Shown one piece after another: positions 42,927 through 54,263 of a DNA stretch of 64,000 bases. Numbering within the stretch: position 1 is the stretch's first letter; the number at the start of each line of letters is the position of its first letter. Both the position numbers and the translations under genes were made by a program. The DNA is from Phytophthora quininea (Eukaryota; Oomycota; Peronosporomycetes; Peronosporales; Peronosporaceae): assembly GCA_011947345.1 (NCBI GenBank), contig JAAVTG010000132.1, positions 29,918-93,917 on the forward strand, in the 5' to 3' direction. The notes beneath the pieces were generated by a model that saw nothing but the letters and a program-made list of their open reading frames with translations, had not been told where the DNA came from and did not search any database.

Positions 42927-44160
42927 GTAATGCTATCGCCGACACCTCGGGAACACCCGGGATCAAGATGCGATGGATGCTGGGGATGCTGGCAACTTGC
43001 ACTCAAGATGTGCAAGTTCAACTGCAACATCAACGCGCCACTGCGCAAGCCGGTATCGCCGACGAAACTTCATAGTTTTCTTTTTCATTCCCAATTTTCC
43101 AACAAACCAATACAACCAATTGAGTCTCAACACGCATACTGCGTTACAGTAGACCGCCCATCGAGCAACTTCGCCCATATCTTGCAAACTCAGCGACTCT
43201 TCACAGGATATGCGAGCTGCTCTACCGACTACCAGGATGCTGCACTGTAGTGTCTTCTGTGGCATTGCTTTTGGGAGAGCTTTGGATCATGGAGGTAGGA
43301 TGCTCGTTCGCTGAATTACTGGCGAGTCATCACACCTTGCAAGGCCAGAGCCATCCTGCGATGATAACACACCTTCACCTGCAAAGCCCACACCCCAGCA
43401 ACCGACGAAACCAAGTGCAGAGCAGAAGATCATCAATCACCAAGCTGATGTAATTAACCACTTTATCGAGCACGTCCAGCGTCAAGATGCTCGCATGGAC
43501 GCGCTTGAAGCTAGCTGCAAGCTCCTACACGCAAACGAGACAAGCCGGCAACTAGCTCGCCCGATGACAGCCAGATCAAGAAAAAGCAGCGCAGGTCAGT
43601 AGTAACTCACCTTCACGCGACCTGATACGCTTGGTACGCTCAAGAATCACCAATGTGGCGGGCACCAATCACGAAGCCAAGTAGGTCGTTGCCTACATGA
43701 AGCTGTTCTTGGATGGCGGCTTTGTCCTCGACGTGACGACAGCAAATTTCCGCGACCAGGTGCTATCCGTAGGAATCCGCGCGGAGAGTCCGTCGCTGCC
43801 TTTCTCGACGAACATGGTATCAGCTCGCGCGGTTCTGGTGCCTCCCTTAACCCCAGTCAAATTTGCCCTTGGAGAAAGGACTATACGTCCCTTAGCTAAA
43901 ATTAGCTTGTGAAGTTTTGTCCTATGGCGACCGACAGCGGCAGAACAAAATATTGACCTTCATTCTCCGTGGCAACTTCAAGTTGTTCTCCGCACGCGCG
44001 CGCCACGCCGTCCTCGTCTCGTCGCAGAGGCATCGCTAGTGAGTCAAGACGTTCAGCGGGATGGTTCGGTGATGAATCACTGCTAACCGATGACATCCGG
44101 GCGCGTGCTGCGAGGTAGCCAAGACAACCAGCTGATTTGATCGATTGCGCAGTTATTTAC
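42927..44160 (+). other. Unidentified repeat-like fragments
   Basis: Short open pieces only. 43440-43900 yields, in alternating frames, EHVQRQDARMDALEASCKLL, MKLFLDGGFVLDVTTANFRD, and EHGISSRGSGASL. They look like parts of one short protein that recurs in oomycete genomes, possibly transposon related; the family is not named. 42930-43430 has no gene. Confidence 0.3.
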
Positions 44161-44270
44161 TGTATTTGCCGCAATGTCTGATGCTTCCAGTCGAGTACCG
44201 GTCGGACAGTGAACCAAGCGATCGTGAGCAGAATACCAGTGATGCACAAGACCCCTCCAAGTGAAAGTTT

Positions 44271-46698
44271 ATGGCAAACGTTTCGATAGAGCTTAATGTA
44301 GATGATGTGGAGCTGGTTTTGTTGACCAAGGCTAGGACAGAAAGGCAGCGTGTGATCGAGCAGCTTATGACACAGATGTATGGAAGACGTCGGTGTCCTC
44401 CGTCCGACGTAAACCTACTGGTTGGTTCGACTCCTTCGTCCTCATGGTTATGATGCAGCATTTAAACTCAAATCTCGTCGAAGCCTCACTCACGTCTGTG
44501 TCGGAGATCAAACAGTTTCTACAAGAGCTCTCGTTGAGCTTTTATAGCGTGTCACCGACCGCGAGTTTTGTCCCAGCGAATCGGGTGGTCTATCCTCCGG
44601 CTGAAAGTTGCATGAAATGAAGACGGTAAACTGAGCTATTAACCGCACTTGGAACACGTGGAGGACAACTTCCACCATTAACAGACTGTTGGACTGCTCC
44701 TTTTGAACCCGATCGTCATTTGACGCATGTGATGGAGTCAATGCGACGAGTTTGCGCAGGTATTTGCTTTGTAAACGAAGTTTCGATTGCTAGCTTAGAC
44801 GACAATCTGCTTCGATTGCGCTCATCGTCTGTTGATGATATCGGATTAACCAGAAAGCGAAGTTTAGCTAAAGGGTAAGTATCGTTTGCATTATTTGTTT
44901 GGTTTCACAAACGTTTAACTTGTAAAACTTGAATGTCCAGATATGTCCGTCCAACACGGCATTGTCTCTCTTGCTACTGGACTCTTTCTAGGCGGTCATA
45001 TAGCTTCCAGTGGCGGGTCGGTCGTGGAAGCGGTGAAACTCTGACAGCGATCTCTCTGTGGTGTAGCTACTGATAGTCAGATTCACCTATCCGGGTCATG
45101 TTTGCTATAACGAGAGGCTATCAATCCCGTGAGGTAAACCTGCAGATTGTGGACTCTAGTGCTTCGATTATTGGCACACATAAGAATAATGCGAGCTTCC
45201 CATTCACCTACGAAAAACCGGCAAAAAACAGCCTACAGGGAGCTATCAGCGAAAAGGGGGTAAAGGCAACAAAATGGGCATCTTCAAAATGCGGACAGTC
45301 GACAACGAGCACGCTGATGTTTGCACTTGCCTACTCAAGACTGAGAAATGTTGCACTCTGCAATACCTCTGTCAGTGCTGCCGAACCGGGAAGGTGGTCG
45401 TACATTTCCAAAGAGATCGTGAGTAGATCCAGCGACACCGCTGGCTTTTGTGATTTCGAGGGTGGAGTATCTATTTTGACGGAGCTCCAAAGCACATAAG
45501 AGTGTTTTTTTGCTAAGACAATTTTGCATAACCGGGCTGGTGTCCATAAAGCTTCTCGAAGCTTTATCAAAGATGGCTGCAAGTGACAGCGGTACTGGAG
45601 ACAATCTCGCCAGCTGCCGAGATTTAGCTCAACTTACTTCTCTCCAGTTGATACTCAAGCTTTTCTTTATCAAAAGTGATGATCCTCCTATTGTATCGGC
45701 TCAGGATAGTTGTCGCTCTCCTTGCATCGTGGTTTCTTTTTCCTCGATCGTCACGAGATATGAAAACCGAATCGATGAATGAAGGAAATATTTCCTCACG
45801 ACTGACTACATTTTTGCTGAGCATTCAAGGTTCCGCGTTAGAGATACTGAATCCTATGGACTGCTTGCACGGTGAGTAGTTTATATTCAAAGATCAAAGG
45901 GATTGTTTGACTCCTGATTCTTTTGATTTTGAGCAGCCCTGATCAACAATTTCTCGCATTCTCCCCAGATGGAATTGCTTTAATTGAATCGCCACCATCA
46001 GAGCATCGGTGGTTCGCTGTGTTGGAATACAAAACAAGAACTCAGACAAACACTATCCAAAATGAGAAAAAGCTTGCTGAACGGTGGGGCCTGTTTGCAA
46101 CGATTTCATTAACCTCAGTAGAATCAAACCTGAGATTCAAACGAATTATACCGGGTCGCAGTCACAGATCTCAAGTGCTCCATAACACCATTTGCGCTTC
46201 ACTGAAGTACGGGTTTGTGGTATATGCAACTCCAAAGATTGTGCGGGTGGATGTGATAACAATTAGAGATGATATTTCGGACTCGTACCTTCTTGTGTTT
46301 TTGAGCGTCAAGAGCTCTTGCCTGGAGTGGATTTATAACCCTGAAGTTCCGGTACCGCCCTTTTTAACGGAAGAACTCGATTATTGTGTCGACATCTCAA
46401 CGTTAAAAGAAAATCTCGCACTATGGAATTTGTTAACGCTCGCGTTCTGGAACGTGGACGGCCGCTTCCTGCTGCGAAGCATATAATACCGACGGCGGTT
46501 GCCATGTGGAATCGTGTGAAGGGCGGAATCAATGTCTACTCAAGATATCTGAAAAACGTAAAATCCCACCATGAACACTTACCCCCACCGGAAGAAATCT
46601 GGATTCGCCTCATGATGACACTTCTCTACAACATGTATCAAACGACTCAACTGCTTCACGTAACATTTACATGGACTCCACAATTGGAAATGTACTAA
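44271..46698 (+). pseudogene. Transposon-like protein with a PD-(D/E)xK nuclease motif, multi-exon, decayed
   Basis: Separated plus-strand pieces appear to form one gene: ANVSIELNVDDVELVLLTKA (44274-44450), LSLSFYSVSPTASFVPANRV (44530-44610), an intron-like GTAAGTATC...GTCCAG at about 44875-44940, and SEKGVKATKWASSKCGQSTT (near 45250). A second intron-like stretch GTGAGTAG...TTTGAGCAG lies at about 45870-45938. Then comes the frame 45923-46486: LAFSPDGIALIES...FAVLEYKTRTQTN, a PDG...ExK pair as in YqaJ-type nucleases. In the next frame VAMWNRVKGGINVYSRYLKN and IWIRLMMTLLYNMYQ (46500-46645) recall the end of piggyBac-like transposases. Function and family remain open. Confidence 0.45.
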
Positions 46699-46825
46699 TG
46701 GTTTCTAATTTACTACAGAGTCATTCGTTCCTGACGAACAGAGACCGGTGTGTATCGTACAGCCGATACCAACAATTCAAATGACAATTCAATATTAGGG
46801 GCATTTGTCGAGATGCGGCCAATGA

Positions 46826-46880
46826 CCTTCCCTTCCAGGTGCTCTACCACTGAGCTGCTGAGATGGGGGTTAGTACAGCT
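46826..46880 (-). other. tRNA-like A-box sequence
   Basis: Minus strand reads AGCAGCTCAGTGGTAGAGCA, which matches a tRNA D-arm (GCTCAGTGGTAGAGC stem-loop and RNA polymerase III A box). It is followed by a poorly pairing anticodon-like region. No convincing T-arm/B box is found downstream, so a tRNA pseudogene or SINE head is more likely than a tRNA. Confidence 0.35.
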
Positions 46881-46905
46881 CAAGACAGGGGTATACTCGT
46901 TGGAG

Positions 46906-47894
46906 GCCCGAGGAGGGAACCGTGGCGGGCGACAACCCTGCTAGCCGCACCGCATTCGGCACGATCCCCTCAATACACCCTCCTGGGCGGTCACTCAGGC
47001 ACTGACTCGTGTCGCCGAAGCCAGTCACTCGTGCCGGTGAATTTACCTTTTTACGAGTGTTTACGGAACTATGTACAATTTGCATATGCATACTCATTTC
47101 AGCATTTTCCAGGAGGGTAACTTGAGTTTTGTATGCATACAAACGACTACTGTGCGTCGGAAAGGTCGGCGGTCGGATAAATGTTGGTATGGTCCATGCT
47201 GAAATCTATAGCATTTATTTTATATGTACACATACATTCATTACAGAACATCTTACATAACATTGTTCTGATTTTGCCCACGTAATGTGGTAGTAGCCTC
47301 AGCGCTGATTGGAGTGATGCACCACCGGATCGCAGCGCGTCATCGCCGGCTAGTCCAATCAACGCGAGGTGCTCAAAGTGGGACGATCTTTACCTGACCA
47401 CTCTTCGTTAGAGCCGGGCCTCGCCCAACTGCAACGCGTGACAGAAAAGACCTTGTCTCTTGATTTAGCAAGCGTCCCGTCATGCGGCAAGGAAACTCTG
47501 CTCTTCCGGAGCTGCACGAGCGACTCAAGTAACGTTTGAGCGGTGCGGCTTACCTGTATCAACGGCTAGCTCTTTCTATCTGTCTGCAGCGTCGACTTGC
47601 AACGTTGCCTTTCGTCTACAGGGGAGATGGCGCGGCACGGAGATGGTGTCGGCGTGAGTCAAAGGTGTCTGCAGACGAACAAGCGTATCTTCTAGCCGTA
47701 GATTAATTCCATCTCCTAACTAGTTGGTCACCGAAATTGACAAGCACCAGATACGCTTAACGTCTTCGTAGTATTTACACACAACACAATGACGATGAGC
47801 TCGGCCAGCTTTATCGGAGAAAACTAAAATACTTGCTGCACATTCCAACTGAGCTTATAAACAACATCCACGCCCAGAATGCAGTTGTACACAC
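46906..47894. other. Intergenic stretch before the zinc-finger gene
   Basis: No coding pattern. AT-rich and GC-rich patches alternate. It should include the 3' end of the minus-strand zinc-finger transcript near 47760-47890; no further feature could be supported. Confidence 0.5.
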
Positions 47895-49184
47895 TCACGA
47901 GTCCTTCATCAGCTCCAGGACGGCACTCAGCTCCTCGCCCGTAAACTCCGGAGGCACCGGGTTGGCCCCGTACTGCGCCTGAGTCTGCTGTTGGCGCATG
48001 TTGTGCGGCGACGGAGAGCTCTCGTAGTTGCGGTCCACGTCTTCTTGCCGCAACGGCTGCGAGTATGGCTCCGAGGTGGTCAGGTACGACGTGGATGTGG
48101 ACGACGGCTGGAACGAGCTCACATACGTCGAGTATTGCTGCTGTGCGGCAACTGGAGCGGGCGCGTACGAATAGCTCGGACTTGCCGACGACGTCATCTC
48201 CACCGTGCCTGTCGGCCCGGTGGGGTCGAAATATCGGTGCGAGCTGGTCGGCAGGTGCGAGAGGTGGTGAAAGGACGAGCCAAGCAGCCCGCTGCTCGGC
48301 ATGCCCAGACTTTCCGAGGGGAAGGCTCGTGTCGGGAACGGCAATCGCGGTGCGGACCGCTCGTCAACGAATGACTTGGCTGATAGCGTCGACAACCGGC
48401 GGAAGTCGTTCTCCTCTCGAGGAGGCATCAACGACGGCGTATTGGTCACACCGAATAGCCGACTTCGGTCTTGTGGGAAGAAGTCGTCGTTAGCGGGCTG
48501 CATTTGCTGCGGGAACTCCAAGTGTCTGGCCTCGGCCATGGGCATGGCTCGACTCGACTTGACGACGGCAGCTTTCTGCTGCGTCCCGTTGCTGTTGACG
48601 TTCTCGTCGGTGTTGAAGCTCTCCGAGACGCTCAAGTGCAGCTTCTGGTGCTGCACGTACTCTTTGTAGTTGTCGCAGGCCCACGAGCACTGCGGCTCGA
48701 CGCACCGGAACAAATTGTGGCCGTCGGGGAAGTGGATGCGCATGTGGCGCTTGAGTTTGGTGCTCGTGTTGAAGCGCTTGCCGCACGTCTCGTAGACGCA
48801 CGGGTATGGCCGCTCGCCGCTGTGGATGCGCTTGTGGCGACTCAAGTTGCCCGACGTGTTGAACCGCTGCGAGCAGCCCTGGTAGTCGCAGGCGTAGGGC
48901 TTGGTGCCCGTATGGATGCGCATGTGGCGCCGCAGCGCAAACGAGCGCGGGAACTGCTTGCCGCAGTGGACCTCGGGGCACACAAAGACGTCCTTCTTGC
49001 TATTTTTGGCGGCCATTGACGCGGTTTCGGGCTGCGGTTTGACGTCCGGGACCCACGTGGCCGCTTCGGGAGTTGATGAGACGGGGACCGCGTCCTCGTG
49101 CTGGAACGGGAAGCTGCTCATGACGGGCTTGGGCGCGTACACGACGGGCTCGGCGCCGGACGGAGGCTGCGCTTGCATGCGCAT
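47895..49184 (-). CDS. C2H2 zinc-finger protein, four fingers (probable transcription factor)
   Basis: Intact single-exon gene of 429 residues. Start: ATG at 49184 (MRMQAQPPSG); the second Met two residues later is equally possible. Fingers are consecutive at about residues 70-180: FVCPEVHCGKQFPRSFALRR(H), YACDYQGCSQRFNTSGNLSR(H), YPCVYETCGKRFNTSTKLKR(H), and a longer fourth finger FRCVEPQCSWACDNYKEYVQ(H). TGTKPY and SGERPY linkers lie between the first three, typical of DNA-binding arrays. The 250 C-terminal residues are Ser/Pro/Gln-rich with an acidic-hydrophobic tail (FTGEELSAVLELMKDS), possibly an activation helix. Nuclear DNA binding is inferred. GC content and the clean frame set it apart from the repeats on both sides. 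Confidence 0.92.
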   Translation of the reverse strand: MRMQAQPPSGAEPVVYAPKPVMSSFPFQHEDAVPVSSTPEAATWVPDVKPQPETASMAAKNSKKDVFVCPEVHCGKQFPRSFALRRHMRIHTGTKPYACDYQGCSQRFNTSGNLSRHKRIHSGERPYPCVYETCGKRFNTSTKLKRHMRIHFPDGHNLFRCVEPQCSWACDNYKEYVQHQKLHLSVSESFNTDENVNSNGTQQKAAVVKSSRAMPMAEARHLEFPQQMQPANDDFFPQDRSRLFGVTNTPSLMPPREENDFRRLSTLSAKSFVDERSAPRLPFPTRAFPSESLGMPSSGLLGSSFHHLSHLPTSSHRYFDPTGPTGTVEMTSSASPSYSYAPAPVAAQQQYSTYVSSFQPSSTSTSYLTTSEPYSQPLRQEDVDRNYESSPSPHNMRQQQTQAQYGANPVPPEFTGEELSAVLELMKDS

Positions 49185-49222
49185 TGAAGAGCTGCAGTAG
49201 CTGTGGGCGGCAGCCGGCGAGT

Positions 49223-49236
49223 TGCAAAGTGAAGCT
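49223..49236 (-). promoter_or_regulatory. Initiator-like element of the zinc-finger gene
   Basis: Minus strand reads gagcttcactttgc about 40 bases upstream of the ATG. It resembles the oomycete initiator core (GCTCATTYYNCTTT-like, from memory). An AT-rich patch (ttaaaatatag) sits 25-40 bases further upstream. By eye only. Confidence 0.4.
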
Positions 49237-49239
49237 CGA

Positions 49240-50090
49240 TCTCTGAAGGGTGCAAGCCCTCTATATTTTAACGGAGCCCGCGTGATACAAACGGAGCGGG
49301 ACCGGGCCGAGTTAAAGAAGCACTTGCGCTTTGTATGTGCTGGGCGACAGGGCGCACAAAATGTGCGGTAAAAGAGACGGCGATATCCTGGAGAGCCTCA
49401 ATACTGGCAATGGCAGCAGCCTGCAGCGTGCTATCGATCGACAAGCAGCTAGCAGCCTTGCATTGAAGGGAAGCTCGCGCTGCTAGCTGTTGATACGCGC
49501 GCAGATCTCCCCAGGCCAGCGCTGCGAGCTCTACGCCGCTTTGGCGGGTAGCCATATCTTGGACGTCTACATAGCCGCCCCCACAGTGTCCACACATCAG
49601 GTGCAGCGTCGAGATGACGCGTCAGGATGCCCTGACAAGGGGGTTCCGAAACTGATTATGATGGCCAGACTGCAGTTCGTGCTGGTGCAGGAGGCTCTGT
49701 TAATGCGTGGTTTGGCCACGACAACCTCTTTTTCCTGAAGTTATGTTTCCTTTCTGCCTGCAATTCACTGCAGTTTCATTGCTGTGCTGCACACTTGCCG
49801 GCCTTTTGCGCAAGCACTCAGGCACTTGCCCGCCCCATGTCTTCCTGCAGCGCCGGACTCACTCTTCGACCTGAGCACATGGCAGCGAGCAGTAACGGCA
49901 CGGGGCTATCCCCATCCAGCGGTCTTGCAAAGCGGCCATTGACGATGGGCCATCGCGCGAAATCGACACTCGATTATCAGAAGGAGATGGAGCGAGTATC
50001 TCACCACTGCAGACGAACATGCTCAAGGATCCAAGAGCTCCACCACCGGACAAGAATGGTCCCCCGTCGTCGCAATCGACAGGATTACCA
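49240..50090. other. Intergenic region between zinc-finger gene and LRR copy 3
   Basis: Contains the zinc-finger promoter side and the 3' flank of LRR copy 3. Several short open frames on both strands lack any motif. No gene supported. Confidence 0.55.
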
Positions 50091-52600
50091 TCACTTGCAG
50101 CCGAGCCACGCTTCCACTTCCGGGTCGCACTTGTCCCCCACGCCTCGGGCGATCTGCAGCCGCCGCATCTCGGCCGGATACGGCGTGATGGAGCAGCCGA
50201 TGGCCATGAAGCGAGAGCTGTAGCACATGGAGTCCGGGTTGCCGTACCATCCGTCGCACTGCTTGTACATGGTGCCGTTGCAGAACGTAATGGCGTCGAC
50301 GGTAGGAGGGATCTCAAGGCTGCCACTCTTCACCACAGTGCCACAAGCAGCTCGCGAGTATTTCGTCACGGTCTCCAATGTCGCCGGTGTGGCCATTTGG
50401 TCGGACGCTAAGCAAGTAGACGCTGGGGTGTGCCAGATCGGGTGCTCCATGCAGCCTGGATCCGTGAGGTTGCAAGCGCCGAGAAAGCCGTTGCAGCACC
50501 AAGAGCCTCGATCCACCACGGCGAAAGACTTGAGCTTCTTGAGTGCAGTAAAGTCTGGCAACGTGTGCAAAGACGGCAAGATGGCTAGAACGAGCTGCTC
50601 CAAGCTACCGAGGCCGTCGAAAGACGGTAGTTGTTGCAGTGAGATGAACGCTGCTAATGTGAGGGACTTCAAGTGGTTGAGAGCTTGGAACGAAGGCAGC
50701 TTCTCCACAAATAAAAAGCTTCCCAAATGCAGGTATGTGAGAGCTCCTAGATTATCGAGCATGTCGTCAGGAAAGGTTGAGAATGCGTTGGTCTCTTTGT
50801 TGTCGATGTGTCTGGAAGAAAATAAGTTATTAGGAAGTGAAGGTGGTTTTGATATCGACTGAAGACGTACAGATACTCGAGGTGCGTGAACTCGCCGACC
50901 CACGATGGCAGCTCCTTGGTATTCGCATACCACAACGATCTAACCGTCAAACAATTCACGTTGTTAGTGAAAGCAAAGACACATCTTCAAACCGTTTCGT
51001 ACAAGTAGTTCAGGAACTTGCAGCCCCGAAGTTCGTCGGGGAACGAGATCAAGTCGCGGTTGATAAGCTCGAGTGTTTGCAGGTCTCCCGAGGTCGCCAG
51101 CTGCGCCACCTTGTCGGTCATGTCTTTGGGGTTCTGCAATTCTTCGACAGTTGCGGGAGCAGGATTGCGGTCGATCAGGATGATACACGGACATTGAGTC
51201 AGCGAGTTGTCTTCCAGCGCAAGCCATCGGCGGGCGTTTACAGCACATTCAGGATGCGGATTACATGCTCGGTTGGATGTTCGGACACTCTCTTCGACGA
51301 AGATCAGCAGCACCACTGCAAACGCTGTGAGTAAAACGGCTCCCCAGTAGCTACGGTGCGGGTACTCCCGACCGCGTTGTTTCTTGGGATTTTTGATGAC
51401 GTCCACAGCGCAGTGCAACTGAAAGCACAAGACGAGATTGATGCCGGTGTGCGTCAAGAAATCCATGACGGAAAGGATCCGTAGTCCTTTCAAGCATTTG
51501 TAGATGATGGCTCTCTCCACTGGGTCAGCGATTGCATTGGCGCTTTGTTCGTGATACCCAGGCGGGAACACTTCCAAGTTGATGGCGTACTTTGCACGGT
51601 CGAAGGAGAAAATATCTCGACAGTATTCAAGGACGAACATGGGGTATCCAATCGCGACGAGGAAATTAAATCTACAAGACAAATACAAGTGAGGCGGTTC
51701 ATCGTAGTCGATAGAAAGCTTCTCAATGTACTTACAGTGTGTCGACAAGGTTTTCCTGGAGTCGCATATTTTCTATGGGGACAAACATCATCGCTGCGCA
51801 CGTGAGAGCATTCAAGACGACCAAGATCGTGTACACGACGATAAGACCTAAAGGATTTCCCGACTCGAGATGTTGGTACAGCGACATGGTCTGCAGAGTC
51901 AACTCTACGACTTTCATCGACAATTTCTACACCAAACAAGTCAATATCGACGTTCTGGATCAACAACTGTAAACTTGATACGTACCAGGTTTCTCCGCGT
52001 TGAGCTGTTGTGCTCAGCGAGCGACTTGGCCAGTACTTTTGCTGTTTTGCCTTGGATAGCATGCGAATCGGAAGCCCCCGCGACGATCTTGCCTTTGCTT
52101 GGATATTGCGAGTTCTTGCGAGTGACGACCGCTTTAACAAAGCCTCTTCTCGTGAGGATTCGTACCAATGCTGAGGAATAGCCGATGAACACAATGCAGA
52201 ACTTGGACGTGGCTAAGCCCAGCATCGTCTTTGGTGGGTCCACGAGTAACCAAAACGCTCCATTCTCGAACTTCTCCGTGTTCATGCCGTAGTTGACAGT
52301 GCCGTTGGGGTCGATGTTGAGAATCACCAGCCAAGTCATCCAGATCAAGCAGATGCAGGTCGCTAGCCCAAGAATCACACGCAGTACGATCGAAGACAGA
52401 ACCGACAGCACGTTCGTGTGGAACAGCTCCTGGTCGAACGACTGAGACTTCTCGTGCTTGTTCACCACTGAGAGAGGCTGCACCAGTGTCAGAGTCATAC
52501 CGATATTCGCCTTGGAAAGTCGCGAGTTTATGGACGGACCGAACACCTCGCATTCGCATGCATCGTTGCCAATCGTGGATTTGGTAACACTGCTTTCCAT
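50091..52600 (-). CDS. LRR multi-pass membrane protein, copy 3 (five exons, intact)
   Basis: Exons on the minus strand: 52600-51986, 51926-51736, 51671-51003, 50939-50871 and 50811-50091. They join to 2265 bases, 754 residues, with no break; exons 2, 3 and 4 have the same lengths as in copy 1 (191, 669, 69). Introns are 59-64 bp and start GTACGT, GTAAGT, GTACGA and GTACGT. The protein diverges widely from copy 1 but keeps every landmark: VLRVILGLATCICLIWMTW and following membrane segments, FNFLVAIGYPMFVLEYC, LLTAFAVVLLIFVEESVRTS, LRR units (LTYLHLGSFLFVEKLPSF, LKSLTLAAFISLQQLPSF, LEQLVLAILPSLHTLPDF), WCCNGF, CNGTMYKQC and the AWLGCK end. Conservation with many substitutions but an open frame suggests purifying selection. 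Function unknown. Confidence 0.9.
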
Positions 52601-52844
52601 TACCGACCTGCAACCTCAGACGCTTGTTCCTTTGTGATGGAGAACAGCAGTTGCATGTCAAAATAGCCTTCTAAGACCACCACCTCGGTCATCATTGTGA
52701 TTGTCATCCAAGGAACAATTTTTAGCTGTTCTTCAAGACTTCCCGTCAAGCGGAAACTGACGTCAACCTTACTGGCCAAAGACTTCATAAAAACTCTTCT
52801 GGACGCTGATCCACAAGAAAGTATCGTCTTTTGAATTCACATCG

Positions 52845-53330
52845 TTATTTGCAACCTAGCCAGGCTTCAATTTCCGAGTCACATTTGTCCCTGAGCAATT
52901 CATTGCGATCGGGTACAGAGTCATGGTGCACGAAATCGCCAAGTAGCGTGCATTATAACACATTGATTCCGCTCCTCCAAACCCTGGACATTGTTTGTAC
53001 ATGGTGCCGTTGCAGAAATTGATCGATTCGATCGACGGCGGAGGCTCAATACTTCCGAATCTCATCACGTCGCTACAGACTGTAAACTTGAATTTCTGCA
53101 CTGCCTCGAGCGTTGCTACCGTCGCGATCTTGTCGGTTCGATTCGAGGGCAAACAGGTCGCTGCAGGCGTCTGCCAAATGGGGTGAATGCCACATTTCGG
53201 ATCCGTCAGATCACATTCGCCAAGAAACCCATTGCAGCACCAAGCGCCTCGATCCCGTACAGCAAATGACTTTAATTTCTTGCTGTTCGAGACTGTCGAT
53301 GGCCGGCAAAATCAGACTGCGGAGGTTGCA
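52845..53330 (-). pseudogene. LRR membrane gene copy 4, C-terminal fragment
   Basis: Only the Cys-rich tail and a trace of the last LRR remain: AWCCNGFLGECDLTDPKCG, TLEAVQKFKFTVCSDVMRF, CNGTMYKQCPGFGGAESMCY, and (after a shift near 52890) KCDSEIEAWLGCK ending at 52845. It is a tandem neighbour of copy 3 on the same strand, its end lying 245 bases before the copy 3 start. The 5' part is missing: at about 53330 the homology stops, and 60 bases further a CRN starts in the opposite direction. Confidence 0.85.
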
Positions 53331-53392
53331 ATCTCCATTCCATCAAAAGTGATCATCAGTTCCAGAATTTGCCAACTCGAACGCAAGTGGAG

Positions 53393-54094
53393 ATGACGAC
53401 CGCCAAGGTTTTCTGTGCCGTTGTCGGTGAGGCCACAACGTTCAGCGTAAAGATTGACGGGGGGTTACATTCGTGTCGACAATGGCGAGAAGAGCACGTG
53501 AAAAAGCGTCGTCTTGTGGTTGTGTGCTCCATGGTATCGGTCGGGAAAGATTGGCGTCCTGACCTCTGTGACCACATTCCGTCGACTGTAGAGAGCAGCT
53601 TGGAGCGCCCATTAATTTCTAGTGAGTCGACGATGGATACTCCAAGCCAAACAGACGACGAACAATGCTTCATGACGTCTTCATGGACATTGGAAGAGTA
53701 CCGAGCAGCCATCACGCACGACCGCTTCTTTGAACGTGTGAAAGTCAACTTCATCACTGAAAGTACGGTGGAAATGGCACGGCGGATGGAACAGCTGAAC
53801 GAGAAGTTCTTTGTGTGCGATGGAAACGCACGGATGGTGTTTGGTGCGAATACTGAGGCAGCCAAGGAAATGCTGCGTGGGGCAGTTCATTCGACCGAAG
53901 ACATTCACAGCTATTTGAACGGCACAATTGCTCCTGTTCGTACTGCGGTTCATCAATTATTGTCATGGTATCCAAAGGGCTCAGCAATGACACCTGTCCT
54001 GATTAGTACGTTCGTGGCGAGAGAAATCGGCTCACAAGAAAGGCGATCGATCGGGATTCACGAAGAAGATAACTGTCCAGTAACACAGTTCTGA
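53393..54094 (+). CDS. CRN-like protein with shortened N-terminus (possibly a pseudogene)
   Basis: Open frame of 233 residues from the ATG at 53393. Residues 1-22 (TTAKVFCAVVGEATTFSVKI) match the start of the CRN ubiquitin-like domain. The rest of that domain, the LFLAK motif, the DWL part and HVLVVVP are absent; the next part (REEHVKKRRLVVVCSM, about residues 35-55) is unlike the usual sequence. From residue 100 on, SSWTLEEYRAAITHDRFFER, EKFFVCDGNARMVF and YLNGTIAPVRTAVHQLL resemble the C-terminal region of P-loop CRNs. The frame is open but the central domains are deleted, and weak homology continues to about 54210 (WSKAFMLFPRKR) past the stop. Expression or function as an effector cannot be judged. 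Confidence 0.6.
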   Translation: MTTAKVFCAVVGEATTFSVKIDGGLHSCRQWREEHVKKRRLVVVCSMVSVGKDWRPDLCDHIPSTVESSLERPLISSESTMDTPSQTDDEQCFMTSSWTLEEYRAAITHDRFFERVKVNFITESTVEMARRMEQLNEKFFVCDGNARMVFGANTEAAKEMLRGAVHSTEDIHSYLNGTIAPVRTAVHQLLSWYPKGSAMTPVLISTFVAREIGSQERRSIGIHEEDNCPVTQF

Positions 54095-54263
54095 AGTTAG
54101 ACGGCAACAATGTTAGACGTCTATGGAGACAGCTGCATGCGTGGTGACCAGACGTCCGCCATCTACTTGACTGACAAATTCTGGAGTAAGGCATTCATGT
54201 TGTTTCCTCGTAAACGCACCGAAAACGTTAATTCCCCGACGCCAGGATCCCTACATGCAGCTT

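Noticed and set aside
46800..46905. A functional tRNA gene on the minus strand
   Set aside because: D-arm only; the anticodon arm does not pair and no B box or acceptor pairing is seen.
48065..49019. Several plus-strand open frames over 100 codons across the zinc-finger gene
   Set aside because: They are the reverse of the zinc-finger coding sequence (GC-rich, Arg/Ala/Leu shadows).
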